Of a DNA stretch of 8,692 bases, positions 1 to 5,870 are shown in pieces. Position 1 is the stretch's first letter. Each line of letters starts with the position of its first letter. The DNA is taken from NCBI GenBank assembly GCA_050694015.1, contig JBOGWY010000246.1, forward strand, positions 1-8,692. Direction: 5' to 3'. The notes below the pieces were generated by a model. It had not been told where the DNA came from and searched no databases. It saw nothing but the letters and a program-made list of their open reading frames with translations. The DNA is from JBOGWY01 sp050694015 (lineage in GTDB: Bacteria; Actinomycetota; CADDZG01; WHSQ01). The translations under genes and the position numbers were made by a program.

Positions 1-125
1 TGCCCGCAGTTGGGACACTTGCTTCGTCCCTTCGAGAGCTGCTCGCGCCGCGGGATGCGGTACGCCGCGGCCGTCGCGAAGCTCCCGAATATCAAACCGA
101 GGATGCCTGCCAGCGTCACGAACAA
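1..125 (-). CDS. Prepilin leader peptidase, N-terminal part (cut by window edge)
   Basis: Partial gene running off the left edge. The translation shows a hydrophobic helix ending in GLIFGSF, then the short loop AYRIPRRE and, at the very edge, KCPNCG. This matches the start of bacterial prepilin peptidases: a first membrane helix with a GSFLN-like motif, a YRLPR-like loop, then the first CxxC pair of a zinc-binding cytoplasmic domain. These enzymes cleave, and in many cases methylate, leaders of type IV pilins or pseudopilins in the inner membrane. The aspartate catalytic residues lie beyond the window. The start is unresolved. The first conventional codon is TTG at 125 (then GTG at 119), but hydrophobic, phenylalanine-rich sequence continues in frame upstream to about position 172, and the frame is open to a stop at 255-257. 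It follows the receiver gene directly on the same strand, so co-transcription is likely. Confidence 0.72.
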   Translation of the reverse strand, partial: MFVTLAGILGLIFGSFATAAAYRIPRREQLSKGRSKCPNCG

Positions 126-181
126 CCACTTCGGGAAGAACGCGAGCAGGGAACTATCGAACAGGGAGAAGAAGGAGGTGT

Positions 182-553
182 CTACTCCGGTCCTCCGATA
201 TGAGCCTGGATCCGCGCGAGCAGCGTGTCGGCTTCGAACGGCTTCATGATGACGTTATCGGGGCCGATCTGCTCGTCGAAGATCTGATGCGCGTCGGGTT
301 TGCCGGTGACGACGACGATCGGGATCCCACCGGTGGCGGGATGCCGCTTCATCTCGTCGAACATCCGGCCCCCGGACACGTCCGGCATCATCAGGTCGAG
401 GAGGATCAGGTCGGGCCGCCGGAACTCCGCTTTCGTAAGTCCTTCGAGGCCGTCGCGGGCTTCCATCACCTCGTAGCCCTGCTGCTCGAGGATGAATTTC
501 TCGAGCTCGCGGACCGCCTCTTCGTCTTCGACGATCAGGATCATCTTAGCCAT
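182..553 (-). CDS. Stand-alone CheY-like response regulator receiver
   Basis: A 123-residue single REC domain with no output domain. The acidic pocket is E9-D10-E11, the phosphoacceptor is D53 in LLDLMMPD, the switch threonine is T83 in VVVTGKP, and the conserved lysine-proline is K104-P105. The whole phosphorelay set is intact, so it should accept phosphate from a histidine kinase and act through protein contacts. No kinase is encoded in the window. It lies between the folP-like gene (43 bp upstream) and a prepilin peptidase gene that begins around its stop codon, which suggests a role in pilus or secretion control, though this is inference from context. No ribosome binding site precedes ATG 553; a -10-like TACCTT sits 7 nt upstream, so a leaderless transcript is possible. 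Receiver assignment is firm; partner and output are unknown. Confidence 0.93.
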   Translation of the reverse strand: MAKMILIVEDEEAVRELEKFILEQQGYEVMEARDGLEGLTKAEFRRPDLILLDLMMPDVSGGRMFDEMKRHPATGGIPIVVVTGKPDAHQIFDEQIGPDNVIMKPFEADTLLARIQAHIGGPE

Positions 554-560
554 GGGTGGA

Positions 561-588
561 AAGGTATCAAGTGGGGACCGCGGAGCAA
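561..588 (-). promoter_or_regulatory. Putative promoter of the receiver gene (leaderless)
   Basis: On the minus strand TTGCTC (588-583) and TACCTT (566-561) are separated by 16 bp, fitting a sigma-70-type TTGNNN/TANNNT pair. The -10 ends 7 nt before ATG 553, so transcription would start at or next to the start codon. Motif-based only. Confidence 0.35.
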
Positions 589-598
589 GCCTTTGCTC
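583..598. repeat. Perfect inverted repeat overlapping the folP-like stop codon
   Basis: GAGCAA (583-588) and TTGCTC (593-598) form a 6-bp stem with a 4-nt loop. One arm overlaps the stop codon of the DHPS-like gene (597-599), and the other coincides with the proposed -35 of the receiver promoter. No T-run follows on the minus strand, so it is a weak terminator at best; an operator is equally possible. Confidence 0.35.
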
Positions 599-1454
599 AC
601 TCCCATAGCCCCCGGATCGGCGCCACCGGACGCCGGCGACCGAGGATCGCCTCGGTCATCTGCACCGCTCGCACGGTCTCCTTCACGTCGTGTACCCGCA
701 CGGCTGCGACACCGGCGGTGACCGCCGCCGCCACGATCACGAGACTGCCTTCGAGCCGTTCCTGCGGCGGGAGCCCGAGCGTTTCACCCACTATGTCCTT
801 GCGCGACGCGGCGAGCAGGACGGGCTGCGGTTGCTCGACGAGCTCCGGCAGACGTCGGACCAGCTCGAGTGAGTGGAACGTGTTCTTTCCGAAATCGAGC
901 CCGGGATCGACCATCACCGACTCGGCAGGTATGCCGGCCCCCGTTGCAAGCGCGACGAGTGCGGTCCATCGCTCCAGCACGTCTCTAACGACGTCGTCGT
1001 AGCGCGGGTTGCGCGGTCGCCCGCGGATCTGTCCGCCGTGGTGCATAACCACGAGTCCGGCACGAGCCTCGACGCAGGCGCGTAACAGATCCTCATCGGC
1101 CAGCTCCGTCACGTCGTTGAGGATCGCGGCTCCCGCATCGAACGCCAGCTTCGCGACCGCGCCCCGTCCGGTCTCGATCGACATCGGAACGTCGACGTGC
1201 TCGTGCAGAGCGGCCACGAGGGGCACGAGGCGGTCGATCTCATCCTGCTCGGAAACGTCGGGGCCGGGCCCGGCCTTCACGGCACCGATATCGATGATGT
1301 CCGCGCCCTGCTCGACGAGCTCCTCCGCATGGGCCACCGCGCGCTCGAGGCTCATGCGGCCCCCGTCGTAGAACGAATCCGGCGTGCGGTTCACGATGCC
1401 CATCACGTGACAGCGGTCGATCGTAAGTTCGCCGTGCGCGTGAAGGAATCTCAT
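597..1454 (-). CDS. folP2: Dihydropteroate synthase homologue, FolP2-like
   Basis: A 285-residue pterin-binding TIM barrel. Family landmarks are MGIVNRTPDSFYDGG (18-32, with N22), LNDV (N113), DPGLDFGKNTFH (183-194), SRKDIVGE (217-224) and RVHD (R253, H255). Canonical DHPS joins p-aminobenzoate to 6-hydroxymethyl-dihydropterin diphosphate in folate synthesis. Two sites differ. The p-aminobenzoate loop, usually GGESTRPG, is GAVKAGPG (57-64), and the pterin-contacting aspartate of the ISVDT strand is glutamate (E94). NRTPDSFYD, VKAGPG and DFGKNTFH also occur, from memory, in mycobacterial FolP2, a paralogue reported to lack ordinary DHPS activity, so folate synthesis should not be assumed. ATG 1454 is chosen because it overlaps the transporter stop as ATGA, implying translational coupling, and because the homology begins just after it. 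The frame stays open far upstream inside the transporter gene, but that stretch is an arginine-rich shadow. Confidence 0.85.
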   Translation of the reverse strand: MRFLHAHGELTIDRCHVMGIVNRTPDSFYDGGRMSLERAVAHAEELVEQGADIIDIGAVKAGPGPDVSEQDEIDRLVPLVAALHEHVDVPMSIETGRGAVAKLAFDAGAAILNDVTELADEDLLRACVEARAGLVVMHHGGQIRGRPRNPRYDDVVRDVLERWTALVALATGAGIPAESVMVDPGLDFGKNTFHSLELVRRLPELVEQPQPVLLAASRKDIVGETLGLPPQERLEGSLVIVAAAVTAGVAAVRVHDVKETVRAVQMTEAILGRRRPVAPIRGLWE

Positions 1455-2359
1455 TCCACGACCTCCGGCGCCTGTTTGCATACCACCGAGACCAGATATA
1501 TCCCGGCGAGGATGGCGGCGCCGCCCGGGTAGATCAGAGCGGGCGGGACCTCGGAGAACAGCACCAGCGCGAGCAGGCTCGCGACGATCGGCTCGGCCAT
1601 GACGGCGACGGACACGGTCGTAGCGTCGAGATCCTTCAGGACGAAGTTGAGCACCGTGTGTCCCAGCAGTTGGGGGCCGATCACAAGACCCGCGATCGCG
1701 ATCCAGGTCTGCGCTCCGTACCCCCACAACGGGGATCCGGCGACGATGCAGACGACCGCAAGCAAGATCCCGGCCGCGGCATACGTGACCACGTTGTATT
1801 CGAGATTGCCCAGATCGCGCCGCGCCACCTGGCCCGCGAGGACGTAACCCGAAACCGTGATCGCGCCGATCACCGCCAGCATGTTGCCGTTGAAGGACGA
1901 GCCCGACAGGTCTCCTCCCGCGACGAGGGCGGTCCCGACGAACGTCAGCGCGACACCGATCCATCCCGCCGTCGAGAGACGTTCCTTCAGGAGGTAGCGC
2001 GCCGCGAGCGCGACGAACACCGGAGAGCTGGTGACGAGCAGCACGGACGCGGCGACCGTCGTCAGCTCGAGAGACGTGATCCATGTCGCGAAGTGAAGCG
2101 CGAGGAAGAGTCCGGCCGCCGCGGGAAGACGGAGTTGACGGGTGTCCAGGCGACGCAGGGGGGCCCCGGCGAACGGCGCGAGGGCCGCGGCCCCGAGGGC
2201 GCAACGCCAGAACGAGATCGCGAACGGCTCGGCGTCGTCCGCGTAACGGATCAGGATCGCGGCGCCCGATACCGCGATGACGCCCACCGTGAGCGATACC
2301 CACGGCCACCATGAGGACCGAGCCGGCCCGGTTCTCGCCGCTGCCGTCGTCGTTTCCAT
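1451..2359 (-). CDS. EamA-family (drug/metabolite superfamily) transporter
   Basis: A 302-residue membrane protein of the usual length for this family, made of two tandem EamA halves (about residues 20-148 and 159-294) and about ten hydrophobic helices. Each half ends with family-like text: the first has LLKERLS followed by a glycine-rich helix, and the second has MAEPIVASLLALVLFSE followed by a final helix. Members export or exchange metabolites, amino acids or drugs at the inner membrane; the substrate here cannot be read from sequence. ATG 2359 is preferred over in-frame starts further upstream, which would run into the divergent Nudix gene and add about 50 polar residues. Its stop overlaps the start of the DHPS homologue by 4 bp. 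The coupling hints at a substrate related to that enzyme's pathway, but this is only inference. Confidence 0.9.
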   Translation of the reverse strand: METTTAAARTGPARSSWWPWVSLTVGVIAVSGAAILIRYADDAEPFAISFWRCALGAAALAPFAGAPLRRLDTRQLRLPAAAGLFLALHFATWITSLELTTVAASVLLVTSSPVFVALAARYLLKERLSTAGWIGVALTFVGTALVAGGDLSGSSFNGNMLAVIGAITVSGYVLAGQVARRDLGNLEYNVVTYAAAGILLAVVCIVAGSPLWGYGAQTWIAIAGLVIGPQLLGHTVLNFVLKDLDATTVSVAVMAEPIVASLLALVLFSEVPPALIYPGGAAILAGIYLVSVVCKQAPEVVE

Positions 2360-2380
2360 ATCGTTAGCTAGCCTAGGCGG
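2360..2380. promoter_or_regulatory. 21-bp divergent intergenic region with overlapping -10-like boxes
   Basis: Only 21 bp separate ATG 2359 (minus) from GTG 2381 (plus). This unusually AT-rich patch contains the palindrome GCTAGC. TAGCCT (2369-2374) lies 6 nt before the plus-strand GTG and matches TANNNT. TAGGCT (2375-2370) or TAGCTA (2370-2365) lies 10 or 5 nt before the minus-strand ATG. Neither gene has a Shine-Dalgarno sequence, so two face-to-face leaderless promoters sharing the same bases are plausible. No experimental support is visible. Confidence 0.35.
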
Positions 2381-2779
2381 GTGGCAGATGACCGAAGTCC
2401 CCTTATAGGCGTCGGCGCGATCGTCGTGCGCGAAGGCAGCATCCTCATGGTGAAGCGGGGCAAGGAACCGGCGAAAGGTTTGTGGTCGGTGCCGGGAGGT
2501 CGCCTCGAGCATGGTGAGTACATCACGCAGGCCGTCGCGCGCGAGGTCAAGGAAGAGACCGGCCTCGATGTAGAGGTGGGCGAGCTACTCGGGGTCTTCG
2601 AGGTCGTCGGCGACACCCATTACGTGATCCTCGATCACGTAGCCACCGTCAGCGGCGAGCAGCAGTTGCAGCCGGGGAGCGACGCAGAGGAGGTCCGCTG
2701 GGTCAAGCTCGAAGACGTCGCAACCCTCGACTGCACCCCCCGCTTCGAAGAAGCCCTGAAAGCCTGGGGCATCCTCTAG
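2381..2779 (+). CDS. Nudix (MutT-like) hydrolase
   Basis: A 132-residue single Nudix domain. The signature GX5EX7REUXEEXGU is complete: G40, E46, R54-E55, E58-E59 and G61-L62, where the glutamates hold catalytic Mg2+. The motif LWSVPGG just before it is also typical. Such enzymes hydrolyse nucleoside diphosphates linked to another moiety, for instance oxidised dNTPs, ADP-ribose or NADH; the compact domain without extra motifs does not reveal the substrate. The GTG at 2381 begins the reading MADDRSPLIGVGAIV, which places the first beta-strand at the expected distance, and there is no ribosome binding site, which fits a leaderless start. It is divergent from the transporter, and the next plus-strand gene starts 165 bp after its stop. 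Whether the two are co-transcribed is uncertain, since G-rich repeats intervene. Confidence 0.93.
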   Translation: MADDRSPLIGVGAIVVREGSILMVKRGKEPAKGLWSVPGGRLEHGEYITQAVAREVKEETGLDVEVGELLGVFEVVGDTHYVILDHVATVSGEQQLQPGSDAEEVRWVKLEDVATLDCTPRFEEALKAWGIL

Positions 2780-2785
2780 GAGCAC

Positions 2786-2804
2786 GCCCATCAGATGGTT
2801 TGGG
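2786..2804 (+). repeat. G-rich direct repeat, copy 1
   Basis: GCCCATCAGATGGTTTGGG, beginning 6 nt after the Nudix stop codon. It differs from the copy at 2881 by one substitution and one missing G. Inside, CCAT/ATGG can pair across a 3-nt loop, with GCCC pairing to a following GGGC. It leads into GGGGCGGGCGGG, so three or more G-tracts are adjacent. Confidence 0.6.
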
Positions 2805-2880
2805 GCGGGCGGGCCGGCGTTATTGATCTAGGTCCGCGCGACCCGCGTTTTCAGGCGGGCGTTTGCAGAAGATAAGAGCG

Positions 2881-2900
2881 GCCCACCAGATGGGTTTGGG
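2881..2900 (+). repeat. G-rich direct repeat, copy 2
   Basis: GCCCACCAGATGGGTTTGGG, 95 bp downstream of copy 1 and ending 44 bp before the preferred ATG of the exported protein gene. CCCA/TGGG can pair across a 5-nt loop, and more G-pairs follow (ACGGTGAGGTGG). Function is unknown: an RNA element, a protein-binding site or a dispersed genomic repeat are all possible. Confidence 0.6.
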
Positions 2901-2944
2901 ACGGTGAGGTGGAACCCGAGGCGGCTCGTCGGTGTATCCGAGGA

Positions 2945-3550
2945 ATGGGAAAGAAGATCGTTCCCGTCGCGGTCACGGTCGGGCTGTTACTCCTGTGCGC
3001 CGCGCCCGTGGAGGCCAAGATGATGTCCCTCCATCATGTGGAGGTCACCGGGCCTGGGATCGACGGCACATTGAGCGTGTCTCGTCTTGAGTTCGGTCCT
3101 ATCCGACACGCCGGATCGCCGGCCGCGATCGCGCTCGAGGGGGTGCAGAGCCCGTTCGAGAGGGAACCTCGGCCCCGAGGGGAATTGGGGCCCGGATTCG
3201 TCATCACCTACGTCGAAGAGTTCTTCCTCGACGAGAGCGAGATCGTAAGACTTACCGCCTACCTCTATCCGTACGCCGAGGCCGGTCCGGTCACCTACGT
3301 GCCGGGCGGTCAGAGGAAAGATCCCTTCGAACCCCGGCGCGAGACCCGGGCGGGATGGTTGTCCTATCCCGAGCGGCTCGTTGAGAACCTCCGCGCCGCG
3401 GGCCTTCCCGGCCGCGAAATGGCCGACCGAACGATGCAGATAGAACCGATCTCCGCAGGGCTGTGGGTGATCGCCGGGACCGCCTTGGCGTTCCTACTCT
3501 GGATCGTGGGATCCGGACGCGGCGGGCGCGTGGCCGGTGCTAGCGGTTAA
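2945..3550 (+). CDS. Exported protein of unknown function with C-terminal membrane anchor
   Basis: Not a family I recognise. From ATG 2945 the protein has 201 residues: a basic start (MGKK), a hydrophobic core (about 5-20) and a likely signal peptidase I site after VEA (24), then about 145 extracytoplasmic residues and a final membrane helix (about 171-189) with a short Arg/Gly-rich tail (190-201) that would face the cytoplasm. The exposed part begins HHVEVTGPGIDGTLSVS, is rich in Pro, Gly, Glu and Arg, and has no cysteine or obvious catalytic motif. An in-frame GTG at 2909 would add 12 polar residues ahead of the signal peptide, so ATG 2945 is preferred; AGGA touches that ATG too closely for a normal ribosome site, while TATCCG lies 4 nt upstream. 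It is convergent with the kinase gene, with overlapping stop codons. Confidence 0.75.
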   Translation: MGKKIVPVAVTVGLLLLCAAPVEAKMMSLHHVEVTGPGIDGTLSVSRLEFGPIRHAGSPAAIALEGVQSPFEREPRPRGELGPGFVITYVEEFFLDESEIVRLTAYLYPYAEAGPVTYVPGGQRKDPFEPRRETRAGWLSYPERLVENLRAAGLPGREMADRTMQIEPISAGLWVIAGTALAFLLWIVGSGRGGRVAGASG

Positions 3551-5385
3551 CAAACAAAGAGAGCGACCTTTTCGTTCTCGCGCACGGTCTCGCCGGCAAC
3601 CGGGTCCGTCTCCACTACCGTCTGGCCCCCCTTGCACGACTGGATCACCTGCACGCGCAGGTCGAGGTTCTCGAGCTTCGTGCGCGCATCGTCGACGCCC
3701 ATGCCGCGCACGTCGGGCATCTTGATCTTCTTGAACTCCGGGCCGATCGAGACGTAGACCTTCACCTCGCTGCCTTCGGCGATCATCTCGTCGGCGATCG
3801 GATCGGTCGAGATCACCTTCCCCTTCGGCACCTCGTCCGAATACGCGTCGATCATGATCGGCACCAAGCCCGTGTCGCGGATCAACTGTTCGGCTTTCGT
3901 CGCCTTCATGTCGAGCACGTCGGGGACGGGTGTTGGTCTGGGCCCCTTGCTTACGGTGGCGTTGATCTCGCTCCCCCACGGCAACCTCTTGCCCGCGCCC
4001 TCGTAGGCGATGATCGATCCGGCCGGTTTGTTCGAGTACTCGTAATCGCGTTTGCCCAGGGTCATGTCGTAGACGGAGAGGCGCATCTTGGCCTCGCGGG
4101 TCGTCAGCCCCATGAGGTCGGGAACGCGATGCAACGGCGGCCCCGCGGAGATCACGACCTTGATCGCGGAGCCTTCCTGCAACTCGCCGTCGTCGGGGGT
4201 CTGCGACAGCACGTCGCCCCTGGAATGATCGAGCGTGCGCTCGCGTCCCGTGATCTTCACCTCGAGACCCTCGGCCTCCGCCATCGCGATGGCGATCTTC
4301 TTCGGCTTCCCGGTGAGATCGGGGACCGGCACCATGTCGGGAGCGAACAGCCATGCCGCGGCCCTCGCGCCGCCCCCGATGAGAAGGAGCAGCAGCACCA
4401 CGACCATCACTGCGCGTATCCGAGCGCGCCGCTTGAGCTGACGGCGCCGCATACGGCTCGACACGAACGTCGTGGGTTCCATGTCGGGCAGGCGGATCTC
4501 GCCGGTCACGTGATCGAGGAGGAGATCGACCGGAGGTGCCTCGGGGGCCGCGGCGCCGGACAACGCGCGCAGATCGCGGGCCATGTCCGCGGCGTCCTCG
4601 TAGCGGTCGTCGGGTTCGAGCGCACACGCCTTGAGAACGATCTCGTCGATCTCGACGGGGACGGTCGGGTCGTAGCTCGACGGTCCCTTGATCGGTTCGC
4701 TCGCGCGCCGGCGCAGCAGTTCGGCGCCCGTTCCGTTGTTCAACGACGCGCCGACGACGAGCTCCGCGAGCACCGCGCCGGCGGCCCAGACGTCTGATGC
4801 CGCGGTCGCTTCTTCGCCGCGTGCCTGTTCCGGAGAGAGGTACCGGAGGGTTCCGGGGATGCTCCCACCCGGCGCGGTCCTATCGACGTCGACGACCGCC
4901 GCTATACCGAAGTCGGCCACCTTCACGGTGCCGTCCCGGGCGAGGAGGATGTTCTCGGGTTTGACGTCGCGATGCACGACGCCACCCGCGTGGGCGACCG
5001 ACAACGCATCGCATACTGCCGCCATGATCGAGGCGGCATGACTGGGGTCGATCGAACCGCGCCTCACAAGAAGATCGCGGAGGTCGGTCCCCGACACGTA
5101 CTCCATGACCATGTAGTAGGTCCGGTCGTCCTCCGAGCCCCAGTCGTGCACCGCCACGATGTTCGGATGCGAGAGCCGGGCCGCGGCGCGCGCCTCGTTG
5201 CGGAAGCGGCCGACGAGATCGGGATCTGCGGCGAGCGACGGCTGCAGCACCTTCACCGCGACCGTGCGATCCAGAAGGAGGTCGTGCCCGCGGTAGACCT
5301 CGCCCATGCCCCCACCGGCGATCCGACCGACCAGCCGGTACCGATGTGAGAGGACGTCGCCGACGAGGTCGCGCATGACTTTCAT
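3547..5385 (-). CDS. pknB: PknB-type Ser/Thr protein kinase with four PASTA domains
   Basis: A 612-residue membrane kinase. The cytoplasmic domain (about 15-275) has the GGGMGEV glycine loop (24-30), K45, the catalytic HRD (138-140), DFG (158-160) and SPEQARG (184-190). A linker of about 45 residues precedes a single membrane helix (about 325-347), followed by four PASTA repeats beginning at VPDL (354), VPDL (421), VPDV (487) and MPDV (556). PASTA domains bind peptidoglycan fragments or lipid II, so the protein probably couples wall status to phosphorylation of division and wall enzymes. The activation loop offers T170 and S175, rather than the paired threonines of mycobacterial PknB. The last PASTA holds two cysteines, C584 and the C-terminal C612. 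ATG 5385 begins 6 bp after the lipoprotein stop; GGAGG and a nearer AGG lie just upstream within that junction. Confidence 0.95.
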   Translation of the reverse strand: MKVMRDLVGDVLSHRYRLVGRIAGGGMGEVYRGHDLLLDRTVAVKVLQPSLAADPDLVGRFRNEARAAARLSHPNIVAVHDWGSEDDRTYYMVMEYVSGTDLRDLLVRRGSIDPSHAASIMAAVCDALSVAHAGGVVHRDVKPENILLARDGTVKVADFGIAAVVDVDRTAPGGSIPGTLRYLSPEQARGEEATAASDVWAAGAVLAELVVGASLNNGTGAELLRRRASEPIKGPSSYDPTVPVEIDEIVLKACALEPDDRYEDAADMARDLRALSGAAAPEAPPVDLLLDHVTGEIRLPDMEPTTFVSSRMRRRQLKRRARIRAVMVVVLLLLLIGGGARAAAWLFAPDMVPVPDLTGKPKKIAIAMAEAEGLEVKITGRERTLDHSRGDVLSQTPDDGELQEGSAIKVVISAGPPLHRVPDLMGLTTREAKMRLSVYDMTLGKRDYEYSNKPAGSIIAYEGAGKRLPWGSEINATVSKGPRPTPVPDVLDMKATKAEQLIRDTGLVPIMIDAYSDEVPKGKVISTDPIADEMIAEGSEVKVYVSIGPEFKKIKMPDVRGMGVDDARTKLENLDLRVQVIQSCKGGQTVVETDPVAGETVRENEKVALFVC

Positions 5386-5391
5386 GGCTAC

Positions 5392-5808
5392 CTATCCGCC
5401 TCCGTGGTCTTTGCGTAGGTGGTAGTCGAAGCGGTTCTCGAGCACCGAGATACGGCGCGCCGCGGCCGCCGCGTCGTCGAGCGCGGACGCGGCTTCGCTG
5501 CTCGCGGCCCCCGCCTCGTCGCGCGCTTCGGCTATCGACGCGCGCAGATCGGCAAGTGCGGCGCGCAGCTGCTCGGCCGTCTTGGTGAGTCGCTTCCCGA
5601 GATCGGCCCGGCTCTTTCTGAGCGCGTCCAGCTCCGCCTCGAGATCGGCGGTGGTGGATTCGAGGTCCTCGATCGACTCCCGCGCGTCCTCGGCTATCGA
5701 GCGCGCTTCGGCTGCCTCCTCGGCGCCCGTATCGACCACGGGCTCATCACCACCGCACCCGGCGAGAACGACGAAGAGAGCGAGCGTGAGCGCGAATGCC
5801 CGCTTCAT
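5392..5808 (-). CDS. Coiled-coil lipoprotein
   Basis: A 138-residue protein with a lipoprotein signal: MKRAFALTLALFVVLAGC, lipobox LAGC with the lipidated cysteine at C18. After a short acidic linker (GDEPVVDTG), residues 29-128 are rich in Ala, Glu, Leu, Arg and Ser with heptad-like spacing, predicting one long helical coiled coil. The tail is RFDYHLRKDHGGG. I do not recognise a named family; it is Lpp-like in design rather than in clear homology. Anchored to the outer face of the membrane, it could reach into the wall. It is followed after 6 bp by the PASTA kinase gene, so the two are almost certainly co-transcribed, making it a candidate partner, ligand carrier or substrate-side sensor for the kinase. 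No close ribosome site precedes the start; GGGGAGG lies about 19 nt upstream. Confidence 0.85.
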   Translation of the reverse strand: MKRAFALTLALFVVLAGCGGDEPVVDTGAEEAAEARSIAEDARESIEDLESTTADLEAELDALRKSRADLGKRLTKTAEQLRAALADLRASIAEARDEAGAASSEAASALDDAAAAARRISVLENRFDYHLRKDHGGG

Positions 5809-5842
5809 GACCGAATCGTCACACGAGCCTCCCCAGCCTCAG

Positions 5843-5870
5843 CGGATATCCCCGTAAGCTGTTCCCTCAA
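5843..5870 (-). promoter_or_regulatory. Putative promoter of the lipoprotein-kinase operon
   Basis: On the minus strand TTGAGG (5870-5865) and TATCCG (5848-5843) are 16 bp apart, giving a predicted start about 28 nt ahead of the lipoprotein ATG. The sixth -10 base is not T, so the match is imperfect. Read-through from the upstream endonuclease-family gene, 92 bp away, is also possible. Confidence 0.3.

Noticed and set aside
10..721. Plus-strand frames opposite the prepilin peptidase, receiver and FolP2-like genes
   Set aside because: They overlap intact receiver motifs on the other strand and show no recognisable protein features.
1455..2312. A long upstream extension of the FolP2-like frame
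   Set aside because: It overlaps the transporter gene in another frame, is Arg/Gly/Asp-rich low-information sequence, and homology to DHPS begins just after ATG 1454.
1658..2314. A 218-codon open frame on the plus strand
   Set aside because: It lies wholly antisense to the transporter, and its Arg/Asp/Gly-rich translation is what the complement of hydrophobic G+C-rich coding DNA gives.
2360..2512. N-terminal extension of the transporter to a start at 2512
   Set aside because: The extra 51 residues are polar, would overlap the clearly real Nudix gene on the opposite strand, and the transporter family starts close to its first helix.
2835..2862. CCCGC/GCGGG stem with an 8-nt loop as a Nudix terminator
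   Set aside because: The stem is only 5 bp with a long loop and no T-run; in this base composition it is expected by chance.
3494..4627. A 377-codon open frame on the minus strand
   Set aside because: It is a frame shadow of the PASTA kinase, Arg/His/Gly-rich with no domain, and would contradict the kinase reading.
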